Below are positions 31,447-42,131 of a DNA stretch of 43,478 nt, one piece after another. Each line of letters opens with the position of its first letter. Positions within the stretch are counted from its first letter, which is position 1. The notes under the pieces were generated by a model, which was not told where the DNA came from, ran no database searches, and saw only the letters and a program-made list of their open reading frames with translations. The position numbers and the translations under genes were made by a program. This stretch comes from Thiomicrorhabdus sp. (GTDB lineage: Bacteria; Pseudomonadota; Gammaproteobacteria; Thiomicrospirales; Thiomicrospiraceae). The stretch is from NCBI GenBank assembly GCA_027068835.1, contig JAMOLY010000067.1:1-43478 (forward strand), in the 5' to 3' direction.

Positions 31447-33537
31447 ATGAATGCTATGGATATGATGGAAACTTTTCGCCAAACTTACCTTGAAGAAAGC
31501 TTTGAGGGCTTGGATTTGATGGAAACAGGCTTGTTAAATCTGCCGCCAGGTGTTCCCGATAATGAAAAAATTAATGAAATATTTCGTGCCGCACACTCCA
31601 TAAAAGGCGGGAGTGGTACGTTTGGATTTAGCGAAATTGCTGGATTTACCCATGTATTAGAAACGCTGTTGGATGAGATGCGTGACGGTCGTCGTGAAGT
31701 GACACAAGAATCCATTGATGCCATGTTGGCGGCGGTCGATATTTTAAGAGACATGCTCACCAAATTGCAAAATCACGAACCCATTGATGAAGCGCGTGCC
31801 GCAGAAGTTCAAAACCAAATGGAAGTGATTTTAGGCAGTGCAGAAGCCGAGGGGGGGGGAGGAAATTCTGAAGAGGTTGAAGTCGTCGCAACAGGCGGAG
31901 ATTGGATGATTCAAATTTTACCTGAAAAAGAATTACTGCAAACAGGTAATGAGCCGCTTCGTATTTTTCGTGAACTTGAAACCTTGGGTGATTTAATCGT
32001 TAAGGTTGGCTTAGACAATTTACCAGACTTAGCCACGTTTGATCCCGAATCGTTATACATTAAATGGGAGTTAACCTTGTCAGGTGACTCCGTGACTGAA
32101 GATGCCATTAAAGAAGTCTTTGAGTGGATTGATGGCGATGGGGCAGAGATTATTATTACCGCCCCTGCCGTAGCAGAAAAACCCGTTATGGAATCCGTAC
32201 CTGAACCCATTAAAGATGAGGATAAGCCTCCTGAAACACCCGCAATAAAAGTAAAAGCACCTAAAAAAGCAAAAAAAGCCGCCGCTGCGCCGGCTGCTAA
32301 GGCCGCACCAAAGCAAGAAGGCTCTATTCGTGTTGATTTGAGTAAAATTGATCAAATGGTAAACTTAGTGGGCGAGCTTGTCATAACCCAATCCATGCTA
32401 AGTCAATTTGGTGAGTACGCTGAAGAGGCCAGTGACAATAATGCCGAAGGTGATTTTAGCTGGGTGGATAAGCTTAAAGAGGGCTTAACCCATCTTGAGC
32501 GTCATACTCGAGAGCTTCAAGAGAGTGTGATGAACATTCGAATGTTGCCCGTGAGCTTTGCCTTTAATCGAATGCCTAGAATAGTGCACGATGTTAGCCA
32601 AAAGCTAGGTAAAGATATTGACCTTGTTATGGACGGCGAAGGAACCGAGTTGGATAAAACCATGCTGGAGCAGTTAACCGATCCTTTGGTGCACATTGTA
32701 CGTAACTCAATTGATCACGGCATTGAAATACCTGATGTTCGTATTGCGGCGGGCAAGCCTGCTATGGGTACGGTTAAAATGGCCGCCTTTCATCAAGGGG
32801 GCAATATTATGATTCAGATCACAGATGATGGGGCAGGAATTAATCATGAAGTGATTGAAGCCAAAGCGATTGAAAAAGGCGTGATTGAAGAGGATCACAA
32901 TTTAACTCGAGATGAAATTATAAACTTAATTTTTCACGCAGGTTTTTCAACAGCGGATGTGGTGAGTGATATTTCGGGCCGTGGCGTTGGAATGGATGTT
33001 GTGCGCCGTAATATTAAAGGCTTAGGTGGCTCAGTGGATGTGAAAACTAAGCTCGGTGAAGGCAGTGTTTTTACCATTAGCTTACCGCTCACACTGGCAA
33101 TTTTAGACGGACAACTCTGTACAGTGGGCAGTCAGACCTTTGTATTCCCTCTGTTATCTATTATTGAATCCATTCAGGTTGACCCCGCGTTAGTGAAAGG
33201 TGTGCCTGGTGAAAGAGAGTTATATAAATTGCGAGACAGCTATATTCCCGTGATTCGATTGCATAAAAAACTGGGTGTGGAGGATGCCAAAAAAGATTTG
33301 TCTGATGGGTTACTGGTGGTGGTTGAATCCTCTGGACAACGCGCAGGAATTTTTGTGGATGACTTGTTGGGTCAACAGCAAGTGGTTATTAAAAGTTTAG
33401 AAAATAACTTTATGAAAATCGCAGGCGTGGCGGGTGCGACCATTTTAGGAGACGGTTCAGTGTCGCTTATTTTGGATGTTATGGAAACCGTTTCGAGTCA
33501 TAAGTCACCCGTACCCGCTTCTTTAAATGCCGCTTAA
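31447..33537 (+). CDS. cheA: Chemotaxis histidine kinase CheA
   Basis: HPt FRAAHSIKGGSGTFGF; HATPase DPLVHIVRNSIDHGIE; CheW-like C-terminus. Confidence 0.96.
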   Translation: MNAMDMMETFRQTYLEESFEGLDLMETGLLNLPPGVPDNEKINEIFRAAHSIKGGSGTFGFSEIAGFTHVLETLLDEMRDGRREVTQESIDAMLAAVDILRDMLTKLQNHEPIDEARAAEVQNQMEVILGSAEAEGGGGNSEEVEVVATGGDWMIQILPEKELLQTGNEPLRIFRELETLGDLIVKVGLDNLPDLATFDPESLYIKWELTLSGDSVTEDAIKEVFEWIDGDGAEIIITAPAVAEKPVMESVPEPIKDEDKPPETPAIKVKAPKKAKKAAAAPAAKAAPKQEGSIRVDLSKIDQMVNLVGELVITQSMLSQFGEYAEEASDNNAEGDFSWVDKLKEGLTHLERHTRELQESVMNIRMLPVSFAFNRMPRIVHDVSQKLGKDIDLVMDGEGTELDKTMLEQLTDPLVHIVRNSIDHGIEIPDVRIAAGKPAMGTVKMAAFHQGGNIMIQITDDGAGINHEVIEAKAIEKGVIEEDHNLTRDEIINLIFHAGFSTADVVSDISGRGVGMDVVRRNIKGLGGSVDVKTKLGEGSVFTISLPLTLAILDGQLCTVGSQTFVFPLLSIIESIQVDPALVKGVPGERELYKLRDSYIPVIRLHKKLGVEDAKKDLSDGLLVVVESSGQRAGIFVDDLLGQQQVVIKSLENNFMKIAGVAGATILGDGSVSLILDVMETVSSHKSPVPASLNAA
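31851..31859 (+). repeat. G9 tract inside cheA
   Basis: gccga-ggggggggg-aggaaatt. Confidence 0.95.
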
Positions 33538-33555
33538 TTTGATAGGACAGTAAAT

Positions 33556-34137
33556 ATGGACAACCAAGAGTTAGCTTTAGGGGCTAAAGAAGTTCAAGAA
33601 ACCATCTTGATGTTAAATTTATCGGTGGCTCAAATTGAGTTGTCGATTTCTGACGGTGATAACTCGGTCAATACCTTAATTGATTCGTTTGCATTTATGT
33701 CCGAGCACATTCAGCAAATTCAAGCCAGCAGTCAACAAATTGCCGACTTAGCCAATGATGAAAGCGAAGGTGGCATTAATGAACATCAATCATTACTGGT
33801 CAATGAAGCGTCGGAACTGTCGTTAAAAATGCAGCAGGCGGTGATTGCCTTTCAATTTTACGATAAATTAAGCCAGCGCTTAGAGCACGTCTCTCGGGGG
33901 CTATCGGCTTTGGCAGAGATCGTGTCGCATGAAATGCATGTAAAAGACGAGGCGCAGTGGGAACGTTTTAAAGCCACAGTTCGTAAAGGCACGACCATGC
34001 GAGAAGAGGAAGAACTGTTTGAGCTAATTTTTGACATGAATATGCCCGTAAATGAAGCCATTGCCGTTATGAAAGAGCGTATGCGAGAACGAATGAATGA
34101 AGAAGAGAGCGCGGATGATGATATTGATTTCTTTTAA
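33556..34137 (+). CDS. Divergent CheZ-like CheY-phosphatase candidate
   Basis: Helical protein directly downstream of cheA; FQFYDKLSQRL (D-x3-Q) and acidic C-terminal tail ADDDIDFF. Confidence 0.55.
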   Translation: MDNQELALGAKEVQETILMLNLSVAQIELSISDGDNSVNTLIDSFAFMSEHIQQIQASSQQIADLANDESEGGINEHQSLLVNEASELSLKMQQAVIAFQFYDKLSQRLEHVSRGLSALAEIVSHEMHVKDEAQWERFKATVRKGTTMREEEELFELIFDMNMPVNEAIAVMKERMRERMNEEESADDDIDFF

Positions 34138-34168
34138 TCATTGACCTTTTCTTTTAACGAATGTAAAA

Positions 34169-34195
34169 GCACAGAACTTTCTGTGTTTTTTTTTG
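34169..34195 (+). terminator. Rho-independent terminator after the che genes
   Basis: cacagaactttctgtgttttttttt. Confidence 0.75.
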
Positions 34196-34276
34196 GTTTA
34201 AAGCCTTGAAAAAGAAAGGCTCGTCCCTATAGATTAGGCAGTTAATCATTTTAATTTTACCAATGGAGAGTCTCGA

Positions 34277-36172
34277 ATGAGTACAACAGAAACCCATGCG
34301 TTTCAAACGGAAGTGAATCAGCTATTAAAGCTAATGATTCATGCGCTATATTCAAATAAAGAAATTTTTTTACGTGAGTTAGTCTCTAATGCATCCGATG
34401 CGTTAGATAAGTTACGTTTTGAAGCGGTCTCTAATGATGCCTTAACCGAAGGGGAAGAGGAACTTTACATCCAAGTAGAGTTTGATAAAGAGAGCCGTAC
34501 GGTGACGATTTCGGATAATGGGATTGGAATGACGCGTGATGAAGTGATTGCCAATATTGGAACGATTGCCAACTCAGGAACCAAAAAGTTTTTAGAGAAT
34601 ATGACGGGCGATCAAGCCAAAGATTCTCATTTGATTGGTCAGTTTGGGGTTGGATTCTATTCCTCTTTTATCGTTGCGGACGAAGTAACCCTCGTTACCC
34701 GTAAAGCGGGTACGCCTGTTAATGAAGCCACAAAATGGATCTCTCAAGGTGAAGGCGAATTTACCTTAGAAACCGTTGAAAAAACGCAAAAAGGCACCGA
34801 AATTACCCTGCATATCAAAGAAGATATGAGTGAGTTTTTAGAAGAGACGCGTTTAAAAAATATCATCACAACGTATTCCGATCATATTAGCTTTCCGATC
34901 AAAATGCCCGCATCGGAATGGGACGAAGAAGCCAAAGAGCAAAAGCCAACAGGTGAGTTTGAGCAAGTGAACAAAGCCACGGCACTTTGGACGCAGTCTA
35001 AATCGGACTTAAGTGAGGAAGATTATAAAAACTTCTATCAAACGTTAACGCACGATTTTGAAGAACCACTTTCTCACTTGCATAACAAAGTAGAAGGAAC
35101 GCTGGAATACACCTCTTTGTTGTATATTCCTAAAAAAGCCCCATTTGATTTGTATGAACGTGATCGCCGTTATGGCTTAAAACTGTATGTAAAACGTGTT
35201 TTTATTATGGATGATGCAGAACAGTTAATGCCATCTTACCTACGTTTTATTAAGGGGGTGATTGATTCCGCAGATTTACCCTTGAACGTATCGCGTGAAA
35301 TTTTACAAAGCAATAAAGTGGTGGATAAAATTCGTGCCGCCTCCGTTAAGCGTATTTTAACGGAGCTTGCCAAGATGGCAAAAGCGGATGATAAAGAAAA
35401 CTACAACCTGTTTTGGGATCAATTTGGTCAAGTCATGAAAGAGGGCTTGGTTGAAGATTTTGCCAATAAAGACAAAATTGCCAAACTGGTTCGTTTTGCT
35501 TCAACGCACGATGAAAGCACCGAAGAGCAACGTGTGTCATTTGAACAGTACGTTGACCGCATGAAACCAGATCAAGAAGCCATTTACTATATTGTGGCGG
35601 ATACGCATGCGGCGGCAAAAGGCAGTCCACATCTTGAAATGTTCCGTAAAAAAGGCATTGAGGTGATTTTACTGTCCGACCGCATTGATGAGTGGTTGGT
35701 GTCTCACTTAACCGATTTTGAAGGTAAAGCACTTAAGTCCATTACCTCAGCCGATTTAAAAGAGTTTGAAGACGAGGCCGAAAAAGACCTGTCTGAAGAT
35801 GAAAAGAAAACACGTGATGATTTAGTAGGTCGTATTAAAAGTGCAATTGACGAGTCGGTTTCCGATGTTCGCATGACCACTCGTTTAACCGATTCACCTG
35901 CGTGTGTTGTGAGTGCCGAGGGCGATATGTCAGCACACATGGTTCGAATGATGGAGCAGATGGGGCAATCGATTCCAAAGCAAAAGCCTGTTTTAGAATT
36001 AAACCCAGATCATGCGCTGGTTAAAAAGCTAGAAAGCATTAAAAATGATGAAAAGTTAAAAGAGTGGTCGTTGTTCTTACTAGAGCAAGCTCAATTAGCC
36101 GAAGGCGATACGTTGGAGAATCCAGCGGACTTTATTAAGCGTATGAATGCATTATTAAGTGAGTCTCTTTAA
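34277..36172 (+). CDS. htpG: Molecular chaperone HtpG (Hsp90)
   Basis: [43 protein letters not shown]. Confidence 0.97.
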
Positions 36173-36201
36173 AAACCATTAAATTTAATACGATTTAAAC
36201 T

Positions 36202-36243
36202 AAAAACCCCAAATAGCCGAATATGGTTATTTGGGGTTTTTTC
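36202..36243 (+). terminator. Rho-independent terminator after htpG
   Basis: aaaaaccccaaatagccgaatatggttatttggggttttttc: 16-bp stem with one G.T. Confidence 0.9.
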
Positions 36244-36323
36244 GTTTTAGAGCAACGTCTTACACTAAAATGTGGCACAATAGCGCCCATTCATTCCCCC
36301 TAATAATTGAGCAGGAAAATATT

Positions 36324-37928
36324 TTGATTTCAACCGCAAACATTACCATGCAGTTTGGTGAAAAACCCCTTTTTGAAAACATCTCCGTTAAATTTGGAGA
36401 AGGCAAACGTTACGGCCTAATTGGCGCCAATGGCTGTGGTAAGTCCACTTTTATGAAAATATTAGGTGGCGATTTAGAACAAACCAATGGTGTGGTAAGT
36501 ATTGATGAAAATGAACGTGTTGGAAAATTAAAGCAAGACCAATTTGCTTACGAAGAGTACAGTGTGATTGATACTGTCATTATGGGGCAAGCGGAGTTGT
36601 GGGAAGTAAAGCGTGAGCGTGATCGTATTTACAGTTTACCCGCCATGTCCGAAACAGAGGGGATGCTTGTTGCCGACCTAGAGATTCAATTTGGAGAAAT
36701 GGACGGCTACACCGCTGAATCTCGTGCAGGAGAGTTGCTAATGGGGTTAGAAATTCCTGTTGAGCAACATTATGGCCCTATGAGTGAAGTTGCTCCGGGA
36801 TGGAAATTACGCGTTTTATTGGCGCAAGCACTGTTTTCAGACCCTGATATTTTATTGCTTGATGAGCCAACTAACAACTTGGATATTAATACCATTCGCT
36901 GGTTAGAGTCGGTATTAAATGAGCGTAAAAGTACCATGATTATTATTTCGCATGACAGACACTTCTTAAACAGTGTGTGTACGCACATGGCTGATTTAGA
37001 TTACGGTGAGTTGCGTCTGTATCCAGGAAATTACGATCAATACATGACTGCAGCGGCAATGATTCAAGATCAACTTCACTCAGACAATGCCAAAAAACAG
37101 ACTAAAATTAATGAGCTTAAAAGTTTTGTGAGTCGTTTTTCGGCCAATGCATCGAAGGCCAAGCAAGCAACTTCTCGTGCTAAATTATTGGATAAAATTG
37201 AGTTAACAGAAGTCAAAGCTTCTAGCCGAGTCAATCCTTATATTCGTTTTGAGCAAGACAAAAAGCTGTTTAGAACAGCGTTAGAAATTGAGAAACTGAA
37301 TAAAACTTATTCCGATAATGAAGGCGAGAACAACGTTGTTTTAACCGACATTAATCTGATGTTAGAAGTGGCTGAACGTTTGGCGGTCATCGGCCCCAAT
37401 GGATCTGGTAAAACGACGTTTTTAAAATGTTTAATGGGGGATACCGATCTGACTTCTGGCACAATTAAGTGGTCTGAAAATATCAAATTAGGCTATTACG
37501 CACAAGACCATGCCGCCGATTTTGAAGAGGACATGACGCTGATTGATTGGATGGGACAATGGAAGCAAGAAGGGGATGATGAACAAACCTTACGTGCTGT
37601 ACTTGGACGTTTATTATTCTCTCAAAAAGACATTGATAAGTCCGTTAAGGTGCTGTCTGGAGGTGAACAAGGCCGTATGCTATTTGGCAAACTCATGTTA
37701 CAAAAACCCAATGTACTGATTATGGATGAGCCGACTAATCACTTGGATATGGAGTCCATTGAATCACTCAATCAAGCGATGGTCGATTTTCCTGGCACCA
37801 TTATTTTTGTATCACACGACAGAGAGTTTGTTTCATCGCTGGCAACACGCATACTGGTCTTAAGTGAAGACGATCATCTTGATTTTAGAGGTGGTTATGA
37901 GTCTTATCTGTCTACATTAGCGAATTGA
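36324..37928 (+). CDS. ybiT: ABC-F family ATPase, YbiT-like
   Basis: Two ATPase domains ([18 protein letters not shown]), [50 protein letters not shown] resembles YbiT; TTG 36324 with gcaggaaa upstream, since the ORF-track start lies inside the htpG terminator. Confidence 0.85.
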   Translation: MISTANITMQFGEKPLFENISVKFGEGKRYGLIGANGCGKSTFMKILGGDLEQTNGVVSIDENERVGKLKQDQFAYEEYSVIDTVIMGQAELWEVKRERDRIYSLPAMSETEGMLVADLEIQFGEMDGYTAESRAGELLMGLEIPVEQHYGPMSEVAPGWKLRVLLAQALFSDPDILLLDEPTNNLDINTIRWLESVLNERKSTMIIISHDRHFLNSVCTHMADLDYGELRLYPGNYDQYMTAAAMIQDQLHSDNAKKQTKINELKSFVSRFSANASKAKQATSRAKLLDKIELTEVKASSRVNPYIRFEQDKKLFRTALEIEKLNKTYSDNEGENNVVLTDINLMLEVAERLAVIGPNGSGKTTFLKCLMGDTDLTSGTIKWSENIKLGYYAQDHAADFEEDMTLIDWMGQWKQEGDDEQTLRAVLGRLLFSQKDIDKSVKVLSGGEQGRMLFGKLMLQKPNVLIMDEPTNHLDMESIESLNQAMVDFPGTIIFVSHDREFVSSLATRILVLSEDDHLDFRGGYESYLSTLAN

Positions 37929-37952
37929 TTGTTTATTGCTCGCTTGGATGAT

Positions 37953-37993
37953 AATAGGGGGGGGAATTTTTTTATCCCCCCCCCCTATTTTTT
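37953..37993 (+). terminator. Terminator with pure G8/C10 homopolymer stem
   Basis: aataGGGGGGGGaatttttttatCCCCCCCCCCtattttttt just after ybiT stop. Confidence 0.7.
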
Positions 37994-38060
37994 TAAATTT
38001 CAATGCGATGGTGCGGTGAATTTGAACAGATTACAACGATAAAGCATCGATAAAAGGCAC

Positions 38061-38100
38061 AAAAAAAAGGGAAAGATCAAAATGATCTTTCCCTTTTTTT
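38061..38100. terminator. Bidirectional terminator for the cold-shock gene
   Basis: aaaaaaaagggaaagatcaaaatgatctttcccttttttt: perfect 11-bp stem. Confidence 0.9.
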
Positions 38101-38145
38101 AGGTTTCAATGTGAATTACATCACATTGAAAGGCAAAATCTTAGC

Positions 38146-38352
38146 TTAAAGTGCTACGATGTTTTCTGCCTGTGGTCCTTTTTGACCTTGAGTTACAGTG
38201 AACTCAACTTTTTGACCTTCAACGAGTGTTTTGAAACCAGAACCTGTGATTGCGCTGAAATGTGCAAAAACATCAGGGCCAGACTCTTGCTCGATGAAAC
38301 CAAAACCTTTTGACTCGTTAAACCATTTTACTGTACCAGTAGTAGTAGACAT
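38146..38352 (-). CDS. Cold-shock domain protein (CspA family)
   Basis: [31 protein letters not shown]. Confidence 0.96.
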   Translation of the reverse strand: MSTTTGTVKWFNESKGFGFIEQESGPDVFAHFSAITGSGFKTLVEGQKVEFTVTQGQKGPQAENIVAL

Positions 38353-38527
38353 AATTAGATATCCTATCTTTTTTCATTAGTAATTATTAAAAGTTTTCTT
38401 AAACTATTTAAGAAAACCGTAGGGGCTGAAATGTGTTGCGATTACTTATGAGTAACAGGATCGATCACTAAAACTAGTACATCGAATTGTGCATAAATAT
38501 AAAACCGAAATTTCAAGCTCGAAAATG

Positions 38528-38555
38528 ATTCTATAGTAATTTAAGGGAATGTCAA
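38528..38555 (-). promoter_or_regulatory. Sigma70-like promoter for the cold-shock gene
   Basis: On the minus strand TTGACA (38555-38550) - 16 nt - TAGAAT (38533-38528); implies a 5' UTR of roughly 165-170 nt. Confidence 0.6.
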
Positions 38556-38778
38556 AGAGAATTTTGGTTATTTATTTGATTTAAAAATAGTAGAGCAATA
38601 GTATGACAATATTTAGGGGTATTAGGCGGTTTAACCTTTTATATTCAAGGGTATTAAATTTTGTGATAGGGTTATATGTGGTTGGTTTTGGCGTTATGCT
38701 TCCTACCTATTGAGTACGAAAAACAACTAAATATTAGTCTGTGCTTCTATGTGTGACTTTGGGTTCTAAGTGTTATAT

Positions 38779-38952
38779 TTATTTATCCTTAGCTGGTGAC
38801 GTTGTGTTTTGTGTATTGGTTTGAGTCATTTCCTGCTCTTTTTCACGATCTGCTTTAGAAATATAAGCATTTTTATTTTTGGGCTGTTTTTTAGCTTGTG
38901 CTTGCTTGGCTTTTTTGAGTAGTTTTTTAATTATTTTTTTACGACGGTTCAT
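38779..38952 (-). CDS. Small DUF2986-like protein (57 aa), absent from the ORF track
   Basis: MNRRKKIIKKLLKKAKQAQAKKQPKNKNAYISKADREKEQEMTQTNTQNTTSPAKDK; ISKADR motif as in DUF2986. Confidence 0.75.
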   Translation of the reverse strand: MNRRKKIIKKLLKKAKQAQAKKQPKNKNAYISKADREKEQEMTQTNTQNTTSPAKDK

Positions 38953-39084
38953 AGTACTGTGCTTTTGGTTATGGGTAATGAGTTGAATATTGTATCAATA
39001 ATTGACATTTTGATTAAAAAATCATGAACATAAACTGGTATCGTGTAAAATTTAGCCTTTATTTTTTACTTGGAGCAAACTGTA

Positions 39085-39798
39085 ATGGGCAGAGCTTATC
39101 AAAACCGCAAAGAATCCATGGCAAAAACCGCTGACGCAAAAACCAAAGTGTATGGTAAATATGGCCGTGAAATTTATGTCTGTGCTAAGTCAGGTGGAAC
39201 CGATCCTGAAGGGAATTTAGCCTTACGTGGTTTGATTGAGCGTGCAAAAAAGAGCCAAGTACCCACGCATGTGATTGATAAAGCCATTGCAAAAGCCGCA
39301 GGAGGGGGGGGGGAAGATTTTGCGCTGGCTCGTTATGAAGGCTATGGTCCAGGCAATACCATGGTGATTATTGACTGTTTAACCGATAACCCTAATAGAA
39401 CATTTGGGGATGTACGTCACTGTTTTACCAAGGCAAAATGTAAGATAGGCACGCAGGGAAGCGTAAGCCATATGTTTGATCATTCGGCCATTTTAGTTTT
39501 TAAAGGCGATGAAGAGCAAGCATTAGAGGCTTTAATGATGGCGGACGTTGATGTATCTGATATTGAAAGTGATGACGATATGGTCACCGTATTTGCGCCC
39601 CATACTGAATACGGTAAAGCCAAAAAAGCCTTGTCCGATGCATTTGAAGACATTATCTTTGAAGTGGATGAGATTCAATTTGTGCCTAAAATAAGCACCC
39701 AAATTTCAGGCGAAGCCTTAGAGAGCTTTAATCAGTTTTTAGACTATTTAGATGATTTAGATGATGTGCAAAAAATCTATTACGATGCTGAGTTTTAA
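39085..39798 (+). CDS. YebC/PmpR family protein, YeeN-like subtype
   Basis: [44 protein letters not shown]...[17 protein letters not shown]; lacks the AGHSKWANIKHRK start of canonical YebC; ATG 39085 preferred over TTG 39070. Confidence 0.9.
   Translation: MGRAYQNRKESMAKTADAKTKVYGKYGREIYVCAKSGGTDPEGNLALRGLIERAKKSQVPTHVIDKAIAKAAGGGGEDFALARYEGYGPGNTMVIIDCLTDNPNRTFGDVRHCFTKAKCKIGTQGSVSHMFDHSAILVFKGDEEQALEALMMADVDVSDIESDDDMVTVFAPHTEYGKAKKALSDAFEDIIFEVDEIQFVPKISTQISGEALESFNQFLDYLDDLDDVQKIYYDAEF
39304..39313 (+). repeat. G10 tract inside the yebC-like gene
   Basis: cagga-gggggggggg-aagatttt. Confidence 0.95.
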
Positions 39799-39838
39799 TG
39801 CGCTATCGCGTCTAAGTTGAGTTTGTTATTTTGTAAGA

Positions 39839-39867
39839 AGCCAAGAGAGTCCCTCTTGGCTTTTTTG
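39839..39867. terminator. Rho-independent terminator after yebC-like gene
   Basis: agccaagagagtccctcttggcttttttgg. Confidence 0.85.
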
Positions 39868-39883
39868 GTTTTAGAAACGGAGT

Positions 39884-40420
39884 TTATGAAGTTTGAAGTA
39901 CCGTCCAAGGTATTTCACATTCGCCTGAGGCAGTGGCAATGTAGGCCGAATCGCCAGTGATGGTCACGGAGCAATCCATTCCGCGTTCGATAAAAGAGGC
40001 GAGTGTTTGCATGTCCTTCCATGCAAATTGGTAGATCGTTGCGTTGAGTGTTTGCAACTTATTTTTATTTTGCTCCCACCAAATATCCGATTTATTGTTA
40101 AACGTATAGACTTTTACCGCTTGCGCTTGTCGCGTGGATTTTTTGACACGCTCAAAGGCGGGTTCTCCAATGTCAATCCATAACAACAGTTGGTCGTCTA
40201 AGCTACGCACCCATAAATCTGGTTCTTCAATCGCGCTTAACCCTTTGGTAAACGTTAGTTGCTCTTGTGCATTTAAGCAAAAAGCCAACACACGCATCAT
40301 CATGCGTTCGGTGTTTTCAGAGGGGTGTTGTGCAACGGTTAAATTGAGTGAGTCGTAATAGTTGCGGTTTAGATCCGACAGCGCAATGTTGAATTTATAG
40401 ATGGTTGGTTTTAATGCCAC
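39884..40420 (-). CDS. yaeQ: YaeQ family protein
   Basis: MALKPTIYKFNIALSDLNRNYYDSLNLTVAQHPSENTERMMMRVLAFCLNA. Confidence 0.95.
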   Translation of the reverse strand: MALKPTIYKFNIALSDLNRNYYDSLNLTVAQHPSENTERMMMRVLAFCLNAQEQLTFTKGLSAIEEPDLWVRSLDDQLLLWIDIGEPAFERVKKSTRQAQAVKVYTFNNKSDIWWEQNKNKLQTLNATIYQFAWKDMQTLASFIERGMDCSVTITGDSAYIATASGECEIPWTVLQTS

Positions 40421-40513
40421 GAAGATCAGCCTTATATCGGAATGATGAAATTGAGGCTATTGTAAAGGGTTTGTGAGGAGCGAGAGAGGAATATCGAAGA
40501 ATAGGGGGGGAGA

Positions 40514-40553
40514 AAAACTTAAAGGCTTTATCCTAGGCAGGAATAAAGCCTTG
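40514..40553 (-). terminator. Terminator downstream of katA
   Basis: Minus strand: aaggcttta-ttcctgcctagga-taaagcctttaagttttt. Confidence 0.7.
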
Positions 40554-40563
40554 GACAATGCCT

Positions 40564-42009
40564 CTAGTTGGAGAGCCCTAATGCATTAGAGATGCCTTTT
40601 CCATACAAAGGATCGGCTTTTAGACAGTTGGCAGTGTGGCGTTTTTGTACTTCAATACTCGCACCACCAACCGACCGAGCGGTATTTTCAAATAGTACCT
40701 GTTGCTGCTCGGCATTCATCAATCTAAAGAGATCACCTGCTTGGGTGTAGTAGTCGTTATCATCTTCGCGATGATCCCAATGGTCGGCAGAGCCAAATAA
40801 GTCCAATGGCGGTTCTTTATGCTCTGGCTGTTCTTGCCACTCGCCTAGACTATTTGGTTCATAGCCTTTAGTGCTGCCAAAATTACCATCCACACGCATG
40901 GCGCCATCACGGTGATAGCTATGGTAGGGGCATTTAGGTGCGTTCACTGGAATTTGAGCATGATTAACCCCCAATCGGTAACGCTGGGCATCACCGTAAG
41001 AGAATAGGCGACCTTGCAGCATTTTATCGGGAGAGAAGGCGATGCCTGGCACGATACTGGCGGGATTAAAAGCGGCCTGTTCTACGTCTGCATGGTAATT
41101 TTCTGGATTGCGATTCAGTTCAATCACGCCTACGTCGATTAGAGGGTAGTCTTTATGTGACCAAACTTTGGTGAGGTCAAAAGGATGAAAGCGGTAGTCT
41201 TGTGCATCGGCTTCGGGCATGACTTGTATTTTAAAGTCCCAGCGTGGGTGTTGGCCGTTTTCAATGCTTTCATACAGATCTTTTTGATGACTCTCGCGAT
41301 CTTTTCCAATTAAGGTTTCGGCCTCTTCATCGGTTAAGTTTTCAATGCCTTGTTGGGTTTTAAAGTGAAACTTAACCCAAAAACGTTCATTATCGGCATT
41401 AATAAAGCTAAAGGTGTGGCTACCAAACCCATGCATGTGGCGGTAGGTTTTTGGGTTGCCGCGATCGCTCATTAATATAGTGACTTGGTGTAAGGCTTCG
41501 GGCAGTAGCGTCCAAAAATCCCAGTTATTTTGGGCACTGCGCATATTGGTACGAGGGTCACGTTTAACGGCATGGTTTAGGTCAGGAAATTTGAGCGGGT
41601 CTTTTAAAAAGAAAACGGGGGTGTTGTTACCCACAATATCCCAATTGCCTTCTTCGGTGTAAAATTTAAGGGCAAAACCACGAATATCACGTTCGGCATC
41701 GGCGGCACCGCGTTCACCCGCAACGGTTGAAAATCGGGTAAACAGTTCGGTTTTTTTACCAATCTCAGAAAACAGTTTGGCTTTGGTGTATTGGCTAATG
41801 TCGTGTGTAACCGTAAAGGTACCAAACGCACCAGAACCTTTGGCGTGCATGCGCCGTTCAGGAATGACTTCGCGATCAAAGTGCGCCAGTTTTTCTAAAA
41901 ACCAGACATCTTGCAATAACATGGGGCCACGGGGGCCTGCGGTGAGAACGTTTTGATTGTCTGCAACGGGGCAGCCATTAGACATGGTTAACTTTGATTT
42001 TTTATTCAT
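40564..42009 (-). CDS. katA: Monofunctional haem catalase
   Basis: [38 protein letters not shown]; start set to ATG 42009 ([20 protein letters not shown]). Confidence 0.95.
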   Translation of the reverse strand: MNKKSKLTMSNGCPVADNQNVLTAGPRGPMLLQDVWFLEKLAHFDREVIPERRMHAKGSGAFGTFTVTHDISQYTKAKLFSEIGKKTELFTRFSTVAGERGAADAERDIRGFALKFYTEEGNWDIVGNNTPVFFLKDPLKFPDLNHAVKRDPRTNMRSAQNNWDFWTLLPEALHQVTILMSDRGNPKTYRHMHGFGSHTFSFINADNERFWVKFHFKTQQGIENLTDEEAETLIGKDRESHQKDLYESIENGQHPRWDFKIQVMPEADAQDYRFHPFDLTKVWSHKDYPLIDVGVIELNRNPENYHADVEQAAFNPASIVPGIAFSPDKMLQGRLFSYGDAQRYRLGVNHAQIPVNAPKCPYHSYHRDGAMRVDGNFGSTKGYEPNSLGEWQEQPEHKEPPLDLFGSADHWDHREDDNDYYTQAGDLFRLMNAEQQQVLFENTARSVGGASIEVQKRHTANCLKADPLYGKGISNALGLSN

Positions 42010-42131
42010 GGAAAAACCTCTTAGAAAACGTAGGGCAAGAAAAGTAGGATTTTTAATCATACCTTTCTTTCTGTTTGTTGAAAGAGGTTTTTTAGAAAAT
42101 AGTTGGCGTTTTATTTTTAGAGGTTTAAACC

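Noticed and set aside
36231-36323. N-terminal extension of the ABC-F ORF
   Set aside because: It begins inside the htpG terminator; TTG 36324 with a Shine-Dalgarno matches the YbiT-like N-terminus.
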